Shown here piece by piece: positions 36,233 through 48,060 of a DNA stretch of 64,000 nt. The stretch covers positions 215,512,001 to 215,576,000 of the forward strand of contig JBITNC010000001.1 in the NCBI GenBank assembly GCA_050084985.1, written 5' to 3'. Under the pieces are notes generated by a model. It searched no databases and had not been told where the DNA came from. It was given only the letters and a program-made list of their open reading frames with translations. The DNA is from Nageia nagi (lineage: Eukaryota; Pinophyta). Made by a program: the position numbers and the translations under genes. Position 1 is the stretch's first letter, and each line of letters begins with the position of its first letter.

Positions 36233-38223
36233 ATGAACAATTTATTAGATATCTTCCCATTAAACCAATCAAAATATGAGCCAACTAAAAGAAAAAGAAA
36301 ATTATGTAAAGGCATGACATCAATAAGAAAAAGTGCTAGGTTAAATAAAGATAGTGTCCCTTTGGCTATTGAAATTGATTTTTTAGATGATGAATCTTAT
36401 CATGGGGATTCAAAAGATAATGAGAACCATAAAGAATAAATAGTTCAACATTTTGAAAATAAATTGTAATCAACCCTTTTTCAATATGAAAAATCTAATA
36501 ATCTAAATCTCATAGAATATAAACTAAGGTAGGTGCAAGAATTCATAAAATGCCTTGGGATATTTTATAGATTTACCAAATATCCTAACATAAGCTCATT
36601 CATTGCATACCATCTATAATTTTTGATCATAAGTAGTCTTAGGTCACCTTCTAGGATACTACTTGCTAAGCCAACCCTTTTATTGTACACCTTAATAGAT
36701 TAAAATAGGACTACTCATGATCTAAATTCTATTGAAATGGACCACCCATAGCCCATTTTTTCTATGAAAATCCATTTGAATTTTTGTATGCTTTATCTTG
36801 ACCAAAATCCTTTCATCCTTGATTCAAATCTTCATCAACCTTCATCATCCCTAACACCTGTGAAAAAATTCAAAAGTTATGAACCAATAAAATAAGAAGA
36901 GGCTAATTATGAACATTTGAATGATGAGATGATAGAATTTGATGATGAGTTAGATAGTTAAATATAGATAGAACTTGAAATTGACCCTATGGCATAAGAA
37001 CTTATCAATGCTTAGCCTTATCAATCAAATAGAGAAAAATAGATTAAAGAGATGGAAGTGAGAAAAATAATAGGCACATAGTATTATCAAAAATCTCAAA
37101 TATGTGTAAGGTAAGTAAATATAAGAGAATTATATAGATAAATAATCCAATAATGGATAGATCAAAATAGGATATTTACCCTTGAAATACCTAAATATAA
37201 AAATGAAGAAGAAATTGAAAAACCTAAGAATGAGAAAAATGATAACAATGTAACTACATAAAATGAAAAAGAGAAATTAGAGAAAATAATGGAATAACTA
37301 AAAGCAATGGTTGAACAACTAAAGTGGCTAACATTATTAAGTAAATAAAAAGAGGATGAACAACTAAATAAAAGGCACCCCTTTTGTGTAAGAATTAAAG
37401 GCAAAACATGCGAAGGGGAAGATATAGATTTCAGTAAATATGATGGCATTAGTGATTTAAGAATACACACCATGATCTTTGGGGAAGTAGCTTGTAACCA
37501 TCAACATAATACAGATATGTTAGCAAGATTATTTCAATGTAGTTTAGGAAAAAAAACTTTAAATAGTTTTATAGTCTTGAAAATCAAAGTATCACCAACT
37601 ATGAGCAATTGAAATAATAATTCCTAAATCAATATCAACACAACATAAAAAGAAAACCAATCCTTATTGATTTACCAAGAATGAGATAAGGTGAGAACCA
37701 ATAATTTAATGAATTTGTAAAATCATGGAGGAAAATAGTAACATTTATAAATTTGAGTGAAAAAGAGCTAAAATTTATGTTGATAAAATCCCTTAGAGAT
37801 GAGATGATACTAGAATTTTTCAACTATCTAGAGCAACCCCTCTCTGAGATGATTATGTCTATGATTCAAAAAGAGAAACACATGGTGAAAATAAATTATT
37901 GAAAATTTAAAAGAGAGGAAAGGAAATCATTAACTATGATAATGATAGCAATAGTTACAATAATGAAATAAACACCTTGTCTAACCAAGTAAAAAACTCC
38001 TTGAGTATACACCAAGCTTATGAAAGACCATGATGAGTTATTACAATCATTACTACAAAAGGGTTTGAATCAACTAACACTCATGAACCAAAAAGCTACT
38101 AAGATTGTAGAAGGATTTTGTGGATATCATAGAGTTCATAGACATAAAACATATGAATACAAGAAGTTTAAAGATACCATCCAAGATTTGGTGGATAAGA
38201 AACTAATATCATTTGAAAAATAA
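36233..38223 (+). pseudogene. Gag of element E
   Basis: The open N-terminal piece 36233-36439 (MNNLLDIFPLNQSKYEPTKR, basic then acidic) starts 40 bases after the primer site. After a decayed stretch, 37080-37700 contains a Lys/Glu-rich coiled-coil-like segment and a Gag domain with YDGISDLRIHTMIFGEVA, then ARLFQCSLGKKTLNSF. The last piece, 38020-38223, ends with CGYHRVHRHKTYEYKKFKDT, the CxYH...GH...C-type motif in which G has become R and the final Cys is Tyr. Many stops lie between. The ORF may be a non-functional relic only. Confidence 0.7.
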
Positions 38224-38440
38224 GTAGAAAAGAAAAAGACTCCTGTACATGTAGATAATTAAACATTAGGGATTTATAAGAACTCCATGCCACAACACAA
38301 CATAGGAATATTGTATACATAAGGAAATATGATGAAAGAGCCCACTATCATAGGGGCATAATAAGGAAAATAATGGAATGAAGTTAGTAGTGGTGGATGC
38401 ATGAGGCCCTCTAGTTATATCATTTGGTAGACATCCATGA

Positions 38441-38896
38441 TCTTACTAACACTAATGGAACTAATAGTAGGATAGATGAACTAATTAACATCATGATGGA
38501 AAAAATGGGGGATCATTTTGATGTCATAATAGGAGCATTGGTGCTTTATTTTTGTTAGGAATGGACCACCTATGGTCCTCTTTCATAGCCAAATTTTGTT
38601 AAACTAAAAATTGATGAATGCCACTTAGTGTGGAGTTTTAGCTCCTAGATCACTATACCCTTGCAATCCTCTTGGCATAGAGTTTCATCTCTCATACTTA
38701 TCATAAATAAATGTCAAAAATAATAAAAAAATAAATAAAGTTCATATTTTATATATCATAAAAAGATTCATCATTTTACAAAATCTTAGCATGATTGAGT
38801 GATCATCATGTGCCTAGAGCTATCACCTCCTAGTAGGACCTCCCCCCCTAACACTAGAACTAGAAGCCCTATGAGAACCACTACCTTGCATCTAGC
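38441..38896. other. Junction stretch between elements E and F
   Basis: No coding frame. It holds the perfect interrupted palindrome GGACCACCTATGGTCC (38563-38578), the near-palindromic word ggagcattggtgctt (38532) and, inverted, one copy of the 'ctctNccaagagg' word of the 43-bp array of element F (38665-38700). It is probably more of element E or F 3' sequence, or another remnant of the same family. Confidence 0.4.
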
Positions 38897-39910
38897 CTTG
38901 TGTTACAAATAAAATGTATTCAAGAATGTAAATAAATGAATACCTACAATCTCAAAGGAATATTTTTAAATTCTAGGCTAATAGATAGCAATTAAAATAA
39001 AATAAGTTGATATAAAAGATAATGAATAATTTGAATTGAAATGACATTACCAAACAAGATTGAGTTTATGTACTTACCTCATGAAATGTACCTAATATTG
39101 ATGAACAAAATATAGTGAAAAAGCTTTAACAAATAATGAATTCTACACCCAAATTCATGGAGCAATATGATCCAAAAAGAGGGTCATAAGTGATCTATTA
39201 CATGCTCAAAAGGAGCATTCATGGTCCATTTTCATTTATAGAGGGGAAATGATGATATTTATTAGATTATATTCTATTCTAAACTAACTCTATGCCTCCA
39301 CATGGACTCTTGATGATCTTAATTTGATACTTAGATAAGCCAATAATTATTAGAATGCTCAAATAAGGAAGTACATAAACCCTACCTTGAATGGTGATGT
39401 CAAGAGACACCGAAAAGATTGCCATCATTTATACCAAATATGGAATCATTTATCTCATTGATGTGGACTTACTAGTAGATTTCTATTTATATAGATAATA
39501 ATATGACCTACTCCTTAGGTCAGTGTGTACCTACATAAATAAGAATGTAGTAAGTTGATGATATATATTGATCATATTAAAAATTACATTAATATTCTTG
39601 AACTAGATGTGTATAAGTATGGGCATATATTTATTAATGTATTAAATTAAATGCATAAATTAATTTAAGGTAATAATATATATCCTATTTTGGATGAGAA
39701 ATTGAAAATCACTAGGTGCATTAAGATTTTTCATTCAAAGTATAACCAAGATGTCATAGCAATCAAATCTTGGTAAGTATTAACAAGCATAATACCAACA
39801 CTAATCAATCTATTTTGATATTTAACTATGATAAATATATAATAAACATAAGTAATGTATTGATAAAAGATATGAGTTTAAGAAAATCCCTTCATATGAC
39901 ATCCACCATG
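38897..39910 (-). repeat. 3' LTR of element F
   Basis: The plus-strand left edge is tgtgttacaaat (38897). The right edge is near 'gacatccacca' at about 39910, followed by the minus-strand purine tract. It matches the LTR of element E in inverse orientation and is more complete. Confidence 0.65.
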
Positions 39911-39926
39911 TTGCCCCTAATTGATG
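39911..39926 (-). other. Polypurine tract of element F
   Basis: The minus strand reads ATTAGGGGCAACA just before the LTR start TGG. It is close in form to the tract of element A, AAAAAAGGGGCAAAA. Confidence 0.55.
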
Positions 39927-40112
39927 TTGATGTGCTCCATGACCTCTAATGATGAGCTATAAAAGAAAAAGTTTTAGAGTCCATAGCCATCTACCAAGAG
40001 TTCATTGATGATAATTATTCATATTTTTTATATATTTTGATATGTGGAGTACAACCATTTCATGTCACTAATGGTTCTATCTATTAATCTTATGGAAGCT
40101 AAACTTCTTATT

Positions 40113-40350
40113 GAGAAGCATAATGATAAAGCTAAGAGCTAAGACTCTGCCAAGAGGCATATTGTAATGAGTATGAGAGCTAGAACTCTACACCAAGAGG
40201 CATATTGAAATGAGTGGTGGAGCTAAAACTTTTTGCTAAGAGTCATAAAACTAGGATGATTATATGAGAGATAAGACTCTACCAAGAGGCATACAAATCT
40301 TATGATGTAGAAGTTGAAACTCTACACCAAGGGGTATCTAATAATTTTTA
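40113..40350. repeat. Tandem array of about 43-bp units in the 3' noncoding region of element F
   Basis: The unit 'gagctaagactctaccaagaggcatattgaaatgagtatg' recurs about five times with changes (40137, 40178, 40221, 40267, 40311), preceded by a more diverged copy at 40113. It sits between the integrase stop and the polypurine tract, where Tat elements often collect tandem repeats. Confidence 0.75.
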
Positions 40351-40535
40351 TTTTTGCTATATTTGATTATAAAATAGGACCATTTGTGGTACTTTACTAC
40401 TAAAATGGAGCACTAGCACTCCTCTTCTAACTTTTAAATAATATTTTATTTTGGATTTTGTGCCATCTATTCACATGCTTATTCTTTTAGTAATATTTTT
40501 ATAGAAATAGATGCATGGGGTGACCCATGGGTTGC

Positions 40536-41700
40536 TTAAATGTGATACTTATTTAGGTGCCTAGCATTGATGGGATTTTTGAGAACCTCTCCATACAATG
40601 TAGATAATCTATATGCACCTCTAACAAAAACCTTTGTGATGATGTATGGGCCAACCCAATTTGGCTCAAACTTTCCTTTAATTTCATCCTTTATTGTAGT
40701 GTTATAAATGTTATCTTGGAGAACCATATTCCCAATATCAAATGCTTTGGAAACCATTTTCTTTTCATAGACCCTATTTATTCTTTGCTAATATGTTCTA
40801 AGATGCTCTAGTGCATTAATTCTTTTCTCATCTAATTCCTTTAACTAATTTAACCTTGCTTTCTAATGTTGTGATTCTTTTATGATATCTTTGAGTGTAA
40901 TTCTCAAAGAAGGGATCTCAATTTCAATAGGAATGATTACTTCATCACCATACATAAGAGAATATAGAGTAGCACCTATTGCTATTCTTTCACTTATTCT
41001 ATATGTCCATAGAGCATATGGTAATTGATCATGCCAATCCCTACCATTCTTTTTGATAGTTTTTATCAAGATTTTCTTGATTATTTTGTTTATCACTTCA
41101 TTTTATCCATTTCCTTATGGATATTAAACTAAAGAGAATCTCTATTCAATCTTCATATTTTTACAAAATTCTTTGATCTCCTTTCCTATAAAATTTGCAC
41201 CATTATCGATGATTAACATTTAAGGTATGCAAAATCTATAAATGATATATTCTTTGATGAAATTGATAATATTTTTTTGTATAGGTATTTTCAAAGGAAT
41301 TACCTCAACCCATTTAGTGTAGTATTCAATGGTAACCAAGATAAACTTGTGACCCTCACTAGATGGAGGATTGATGATAGCTATGAAATCTAAAGCCCAT
41401 ATTGAGAAAGGCCATGGTGATGTAACATAGTTTAACTCTTGAGTAGGTTTTAATTCTAAGTATGCATGCCTTTGACATTGCTCACACTTCTTAACATGCT
41501 CACAACAATCATGTTCCATGGTGGGCCACCAATAACCCATCCTAATCAACTTGCCATAGATTAATCTCCAATTCTAATGACCTCCATATGCCCCTCCATG
41601 AGAATGCTCTAATGCTATTTCAATCTCTTCATCATGAAGACATCTCAAAACAATACTATTAAATGATATTTTATAAAGTATATCACCAATAATGACATAT
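40536..41700 (-). pseudogene. Integrase domain of element F pol
   Basis: The zinc-binding part includes HSHGGAYGGH and CEHVKKCEQCQRH (41549-41430). The core has WALDFIAIINPPSSEGHKF (first Asp), IIDNGANFI (second Asp, near 41210) and NEVINK (Glu, near 41110), so the D,D,E triad is still encoded. The C-terminal part (40757-40536) has KGKFEPNWVGPYIITKVFV and ends NARHLNKYHI. A few stops separate the pieces 41549-41220, 41096-40863 and 40757-40536, most of them at expected Gln codons. In a live element it would insert cDNA. Confidence 0.85.
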
Positions 41701-41899
41701 TTTATAGCAAGCCTTTTCATTCTCATCTATTCTTTCTTATCAAGTGTAGCATTAATAAAGTTATCCCTAAAATATTTGAATATGTCTTGGTACCAAGGAC
41801 TTACTCATAACCAATCTTTTGGGCAACACATACCATTTTAAAGTCCTTATTAGTAATTTATGGAGTTACCAAGTTCTTGATAGTGAAAGTAGTCTCCCT

Positions 41900-42290
41900 A
41901 CCTTCTATCTCAATTGGTATAAGTCTACACTTTCCATTGCATCTACCAACTTATTATCATTCCTTGGAATGTTTTCTAATTAATACTCTTCAAAGCAAGT
42001 AAGGAGTTTTGCAACAAGGACTTTATATGGAATAAGCTTCTCATCCTTGGTATTGTAGATCTCATTAACTTAATTCACTATTAGCTATGAATCCTCATAA
42101 ATATGCAAATGCATAATATCAATCTCTATAGTTTCTTTCAATCCTAATATTAAAGCTTCATATTATACCATATTGTTAGTACATTCAAATGATAGTTTCT
42201 ATGACAAAGGAATAACATCATTTTGAGATGATATCAATGTTATTTTTGCTCTTGAACATTGCATACACCATGATCCATCAAAATACATTT
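41900..42290 (-). pseudogene. Second (archaeal-type) RNase H of element F
   Basis: The minus strand reads YFDGSWCMQCSRAK, then CTNNMV-stop-YEALILGLKETI, then HIYEDS-stop-LIVN, then KDEKLIPYKV and ENIPRNDNKLVDAM. It lies between the first RNase H and integrase, the usual place in Tat elements. Stops again stand where Gln or Glu codons are expected. Confidence 0.7.
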
Positions 42291-42399
42291 TTTATATTTT
42301 TGACACCTCTAAAAAAGGAACATTAGTGGTCTTGTTATCTTCATAAGAAGGTTGTAGGTGGTCCTCTTCTATAGATTCTATTATTTTTGCCAAAGCACA

Positions 42400-43785
42400 T
42401 GCATCCTAAAATTTTTCTCTAAGTTTTATACTATATTATATGGGAAACTCTACAATAAAATCTACAACTACCTACCCTTTAACTAATTTTTATTTCATAA
42501 ACTTGAGATCAAACTCTTGAAGTAGCATGATCCATTGTGTTGAGCTTCCATTAAGGCATGTTTTTGATATTAGATATCTTAATTGGTCTACCTGAGTAAG
42601 CACATGTGTTATTCTATTGATCATATAATGCCTCAACCTCTAAGTAGCAAACACTATACATTGATATAACTTCTCAATGGATGTGTACCTTATTTTATAT
42701 TCTTTTAATATTCTACTAATAAAGTAGACTACCATATTCTTCTTTCTTTACCAATATTACCCCAAATGCATGTTTTGTAGCTATGACATAAAGCCAAAGA
42801 GGTTCTCCATGCCCATATGGAGCTAAGACTAGTGGATGTAGTAAATACAATTTTATTCTATCCAATGTTTCTTAACACTTAACATCCCATTCAAATTCAA
42901 CTTCTTTCTTAAGTAAATGAGATATAGGAGCTATCTTATTTATTAATTAATAAATGAATCTTTTACAAGCTTGGAACTTACCTTGGAGGCTTCTGAATTG
43001 CTTTAAGATTCATAAGAGGAGGCATTTATATGATGGTCTTAATCTTCTTTAGATCCACTTCAACCCTCTTTTAGAGACAATGTGCCTAAGAGTTTTCTTG
43101 ATGACATCCAAATACAATTTTGAGGATTGATTTTTAACTTATATTTTTTCATCTTTTCAAATGCTATTTTTACATTCTTGACATGGTCTTCTTTATTCTT
43201 TGATTTTATCAGATACTTTACATAGATCTACTATTTTATGAATAAAGTCTTAAATATGGCTATATTTCTCTTTGATATGTGGCTATGATTCCTAATCAAG
43301 GCTTTACCTTATAGCAAAAGTGCCCAAGGAGTTCTAAAGGCTATTTTATGTTGATCACTTTCCTTGATTTTGATTTGATTATATCCTAAAAATCCATCCA
43401 TAAATGATGATATCTCATAACCTACCAAACTATTAATGATCATATCTAAGTTGGGTAGTGGGAAGTCATGTTTTAAATATGCTTTATTAAGATCTTTGAA
43501 ATTAGTACATACTCTAATTTCACCTATATGCTTTTTTATCAAAACTACATTAGCCATCCATTTTGAATAATCAATAGGTCTAATAAAACTAGCTTCTAAT
43601 AGTTTCTTAATTTCCTTCTTAACTAGTAAAGAAATTTGAAAAGATGTCTTTCTTAGCTTTTGCTTTACAAGACCTACTCTTTTCTCAACAACCAATTTAT
43701 GTACTACAAAAGTTTCATCTAATATATGCATATCTTTATATGACCATGCAAACAATTTGGAATAATCATGAAAGGATTGAATCAA
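42400..43785 (-). pseudogene. Reverse transcriptase and first RNase H of element F
   Basis: The open piece 43785-43309 carries the RT N-terminal half: FAWSYKDMHILDETFVVHKL, then SKWMANVVLIKKHIGEIRVC, then FKDLNKAYLKHDFPLPNLDM and SSFMDGFLGYNQIKI. After a frameshift near 43310 the thumb and connection can be followed in other frames (LRHIVSKRGLKW, then RSLQGKFQACKRFI, then LLKKEVEFEWDVKC). The RNase H start, ALCHS/YVIATKHAFGVILVKK, lies near 42780. The YVDD region (near 43220) is damaged. Confidence 0.75.
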
Positions 43786-44559
43786 CTCATTTTACAAAGA
43801 TTTCTTAAGGAGATTACCCATTTTTAAGAATCACACTATCTCTTGAGAACCAATGTTGAACTCCTCTATATCTTCAATCAATGAAGTCATCTCTAATTTT
43901 AATGGTGTGAGAAATGGAAACTCTCCCAACCCTTCAATTTTATCTTCCATAGATTCACCAAAGCAAGCATGTACATCTAGATAATGTTTATGAGTCCTCT
44001 TTTCATGCCTAGTTAGATATTAAGTTCTAGCACCCATAGATTCTAAGAAAGCATCATCATTCTGAAATAATTCTATAGCATGTATTACATCTTCATCATC
44101 TATTTCACATTCAATAATAAAGCAATTTTGATCATCTCTTACATATTCATCTTCTTACATTAATAATGGACAACTAACCTAACCATCATGACCATCTCCA
44201 TGATATAGAATAATGCAACATTTATTTTTCTCTATGATTTCATCTAAAGAGGATTGCTGATGGTCTTCATGGATCCCATAGGAGCATGGGTAATCCTTTT
44301 CTTCAACCTTCTACTATCCATCCAAGTCTCTCTCTAGACTAATGTTATTGATGTCTATGATGGTGTATAAACCAAACTTGATATCCTTAACATTAATTTT
44401 CTATAATGATTTTATATAAATTTGATCATTCTTAGCTAAGATATCCTCATCTTATACATTATACAAAGTAAATCTCTCAAGGAGAACATAATTGCACTGC
44501 TTAGCTATCTACTCATCTACTTCTACCTTGTAAACATTTCCTTCAAAATAAAACTTGAA

Positions 44560-44900
44560 ACATTTATGCAAAGTGGATGCTACTCCTTCCATATCATCTA
44601 TCCAAGGTCTTCCAATAATGAAATTAAAAGAATGTTTTACATCTATAATATAGAAGAGGATCTAAAGTACATGATTTCTTACTTTGATTAGAAGTGTGAT
44701 GATTCCTACATATTTATTTAGAACACCATCAATTCCCTTAACTCTCATGGTAGTCTCTTCTCTTGGAGGTAATAAACCTAGATCAAACTATGAAAGCAAG
44801 TGAGTGGTGGTAATATTCAAAGCTAGCCCACTATCTATTAATGATCTCTTAACTATATTGCCAAAGATATTCACTTCAATAAATAATGGTGGATGTAACT
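44560..44900 (-). pseudogene. Aspartic protease of element F
   Basis: The active-site stretch SLIDSGLALNI lies at about 44848-44816, with an intact D-S-G. It is followed by a long open reading with FDLGLLPPREETTMRVKGID, then HSFNFIIGRPWIDDMEGVAS and LHKCFKFYFEG near 44560. This is the pepsin-like retroelement protease that would cut Gag-Pol. From 44559 to 43786 the linker to RT is a polar, acidic stretch with a few stops. Confidence 0.75.
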
Positions 44901-45292
44901 AGGTTACATCCTTTCTAGGCCTTTCAAAAAGTGATGACATCTCCTTTACTCCATATTTTTTCCTTTTTCACAAAAGTAGTAATTGAAATGTTCTTATGGA
45001 TCTAAGTATTCTTGAAAATCTAATTCATCATTTCTCTAAGAGGTTCTAAAATTTGAAATAATTCAAACAAACTAACCTTGGTTTATGTATTCTTGAGTTG
45101 CTCAATTTGGTCAAAACTTCTTGGGTCTTTAGGAAGTTCCTTTTCACATGTGATAATATCTATTGCTACTCTTGATCTTCCTCTTGTAAGTGTTACACAC
45201 ACTTCTTCACAAAAACTTACATTGATATGTTGCTTTTCCCCTATATCTTTAATCTTAGTAGGACACACATAGAATCCATCTTCTATGAGCCT

Positions 45293-45505
45293 TTATATTT
45301 TATTTCTTAGAACTCCATACCTATTAGTGGCATGCCCCTTGGTTTGATGATATTCATAGTATCTATCTTCCTTGTACCATGTTGGCCTCTCTATTGACTC
45401 ATCTTTCTCTTGCTTAGATAAATATTGTAATAGTCCCTTTGCCATTAGATCTTTCAAGATAAACCTAAGAGGTATAGGAAAATTTATGAATTTTCTTTCT
45501 TTCTT
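45293..45505 (-). pseudogene. C-terminal part of gag of element F
   Basis: It reads INFPIPLRFILKDLMAKGLL, then YYEYHQTKGHATNRYGVLRN, the CxYH...GH...C motif with both outer Cys residues changed to Tyr (each a G-to-A change). The open frame continues to 45565 only because it runs into the LTR of element G, so the residues upstream of 45506 do not belong to it. Confidence 0.75.
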
Positions 45506-46609
45506 TGTAATGTCCCCAAATTTGTAAAATGTCCACTTTCTCTCCTCTTGGAGTGTGACATTCATGGCAAAGGAGAAGAAACCAAAAATAAATTAATTTA
45601 GGAGTATTGTATTAATATTTTGCATTTATTTCTATAACCAAGGCTAAAGAGACCCTTGAAGCACTCACCCTTGGATTTTATTTAATTAATTTGGCTCAAT
45701 TATTTGTAATTAATGCAATATTAGTCTCTCATAATGAGATGTTGCATTTATGAGCCATTGATCTTGTAATTTGGCATCTCTAGGCAACTATTGTGGGACG
45801 TTGAGCTTCCTAGGTCCCTAGATGATTTAATTTGTCATCTTGAGACACCAAAAGAGGGACATTGCACTTTGGGTAATTCTAAGGTATGAGAGATCTTGTT
45901 ATAAAAGGAGATGAGATGCATCATTTGGGGGATGCTAAAAGATCATAAGAGTTTATCTCTTTTCAGGGGTTAGCAGCTAGTGGAGTTGTAGCTTTCTAGC
46001 TAGCTTAGTGGGAGAGCTCAAGCCAGTGTGGAGGAGTTCTTACCTAAGCTAGGATAGTAGCTCGAGCAAATGAGGTGGAGTTGCTAGAGTAGCTTAAGCC
46101 AGTGAGGTGGAGTTACTAAAATAGTTTGAGCTAGTGTGGTGGAACTATTCCATCCTTGATCTAGATCTAACCAATGGGGTAGATCTAGATCTAGCCAATG
46201 TAGCCATATTCTAGATCTAGATCTAACCTACCAAATTAGTGTGAGGAGGCACATCCTAGATCTAAACTAGCTAAATCAGTGTGAGGAGGATCATCCAGCA
46301 TTAGGGAGAAGAGATTGAAGAACTTGTAAGGCCAAATCATCCAAATCTACTTTGTGAGGGCAAACATCCCCCTTCTTAAGCATTTGGGTATTTTTCCTTG
46401 GGTATTTTACTTATCCATTTGGGATGTCCTAGCTCTTGAAGAATAAAATTCATTTCTAGCTCTATTTCTTATTCAATTTGTAGATATAATTTGAATTGAG
46501 CTAGATAGAAAAATATAAAATATATATAAATTCCTAAGTAGTGATATTTCAACTTTGGAATATTACACTTTAACAAAAATTGCATTTTGTGAGTTTTGGG
46601 GATATTACA
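45506..46609 (+). repeat. 5' LTR of element G with internal tandem repeats
   Basis: The ends are TGTAATGTCC and GGATATTACA. A TATA-like TTATAAAAGGAG lies near 45898. From about 46015 to 46152 a roughly 32-bp unit, 'gctNgagccagtgaggtggagttNctanaata', is repeated four times. From 46158 to 46275 the word GATCTAGATCTA recurs. Confidence 0.85.
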
Positions 46610-46610
46610 G

Positions 46611-46623
46611 TGGTATCAGAGCC
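46611..46623 (+). other. Primer binding site of element G (initiator-Met)
   Basis: TGGTATCAGAGCC is an exact match to the 3' end complement of the plant initiator-Met tRNA, one base after the LTR. Confidence 0.9.
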
Positions 46624-46781
46624 TATTTTCCTACTAGCCTATATTAGCTCATGCTACCTAAGATCCATAATTACTACTTGAGAGGAAGAAGTGATCCTGA
46701 TTACTAGCTGAGCTTGGAGGAGAGAGACATAATAGATTTAGAGGGATCTAAAGAGTGGGAGGAAATTAGACAAGGGAACAT

Positions 46782-48060
46782 GGCCAATTTCAACATAGCC
46801 ATCTTGGATGCATTAAGGAAGATGACAGAGCAATTGTAGCTACTCACAACCTAAAGAGGGAACCAAACTCCACCACCTAGTTGGGAGAATAGAAACAACC
46901 AAGGAGAGAGCTCATCTAGGGTTAGATCTTATTACCAAAAGTCTGTACCTATTCCACCTAAGCTTCTTTTCAAAAAAGAAGAAGATCTAGAGGAGATATA
47001 TCAAAAACATCAGGAGAGGCTCAACCAATTGTTTGATGAGTACATGGCCAAACTAGTAGAGTATAGAAACATCATATCTTTTCAAGAATTTTGTAAAAAA
47101 TTGAAGGGAGGACAAGGAGGATGCCCACCTATCTTTAAGGAGCCATTGCAAAAGATCCAATTGGAGAAATTTGATGGAGGTGCAAGGATCTTGGCAAGAG
47201 GATGGATTCACCAGCTCCAAACATACCTATATTTTAAATCCATGGTAGAAGATGAGGCCATATGTTTTGCCATACTCTCCCTAAAGGGACAAGCCTATGA
47301 GTGGTGGCACCATGGATTGAAAACATTAGGGCATGAATAGATCTCAACTTTTGATGAATTTTACCAAAGGTTGCTAGAATATTTTGAAAAGAAGACTAAA
47401 GAAAGTCACTTCCATGAGCTCACTAAGATCCAATAGAAAGGTACAGTTGAAGAATATGTAGATGAGTTTATGAATGTTTCTATTATGGTTTTAGATCTAT
47501 CAAAAGCTAGAAGGATGGCTATGTTCATGGAGGGATTGAATGAAAATATCAAAGCATCTATCAAAGCATTTGAGCCAAATGATCTTGATGAGGTAATTAG
47601 AAGGGCCATAGCACTTGAATCAACTAGTCTAATCCAAGGGAAGAGTAATCAAGGAAGGACATAGCCACCCTAGTAACAAATTATGCTAGCAAGTAAAATG
47701 AATGGGAGACAAGGAAGGCTCACATCTCCACCAAGGAGAAATGCATGGCCATTAGAATAGACACAAAGGGATTGAGAGATCTCATGTTCTGAAATGAGAA
47801 GAAGGAAAATGTGCTTTGTCTATAGAGGATCATGGAAGCTAGGCCATCATTGCAATGGGAAGGTGTAGCTCAGTTATGTAGAGGTAGTGGAGATGGAGGA
47901 ACCTGAATCAGATCTATGGTGCATTTTAGAATTTATGGAAAAGTTTTCTACTCATAGCACCTTGGCCACCATTAGTGGATTCATCTTTTAGCTTGGCTCT
48001 ACAGCTTATGGTGTCATCAATGGGTACATAAGAAGTATAAGAATCAATGGTTGGCCATCA
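46782..48060 (+). pseudogene. Gag and start of protease of element G
   Basis: The frame from the ATG at 46782 (MANFNIAILDALRKM) leads through FKEPLQKIQLEKFDGGARI and YEWWHHGLKTLGHE (47029-47340), a stop, then STFDEFYQRLLEYFEKKTKE and, after one more stop, EEYVDEFMNVSIMVLDLSKA to 47664. This is a retrotransposon Gag domain. A zinc knuckle near 47813 reads CFVYRGSWKLGHHCNGK, with the second Cys now Tyr. STLATISG near 47960 marks the start of the protease region, which is lost after about 48060. All internal stops are TAG at plausible Gln or Trp positions. Confidence 0.8.

Larger units (their letters stand above)
35385..38440 (+). mobile_element. Element E: LTR, primer site and gag of a Tat/Athila-like retrotransposon
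   Basis: An LTR truncated at its left end (35385-36191) shares long similarity with the minus-strand LTR of element F. A shared block reads 'gacctaaggagtaggtcatattattatctatata'. It is followed by a primer site and a decayed gag to about 38223. No pol follows. The sequence ends near element F's LTR, so E and F lie tail to tail. Confidence 0.7.
38897..45505 (-). mobile_element. Element F: Tat/Athila-like retrotransposon with nearly complete pol
   Basis: On the minus strand the order is: gag C-terminus (45505-45293), protease (about 44900-44560), RT (43785-42950), RNase H (about 42900-42400), second RNase H (42290-41900), integrase (41700-40536), 3' noncoding array (40480-40040), polypurine tract, 3' LTR (39910-38897). 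Its gag is cut at 45506 by the LTR of element G. Frameshifts and stops are frequent, but most domains can be read. Confidence 0.8.

Noticed and set aside
45083-45272. Open frames on both strands between gag and protease of element F
   Set aside because: The minus-strand frame may be pol linker, but no motif supports a separate gene. The plus-strand frame is its mirror.
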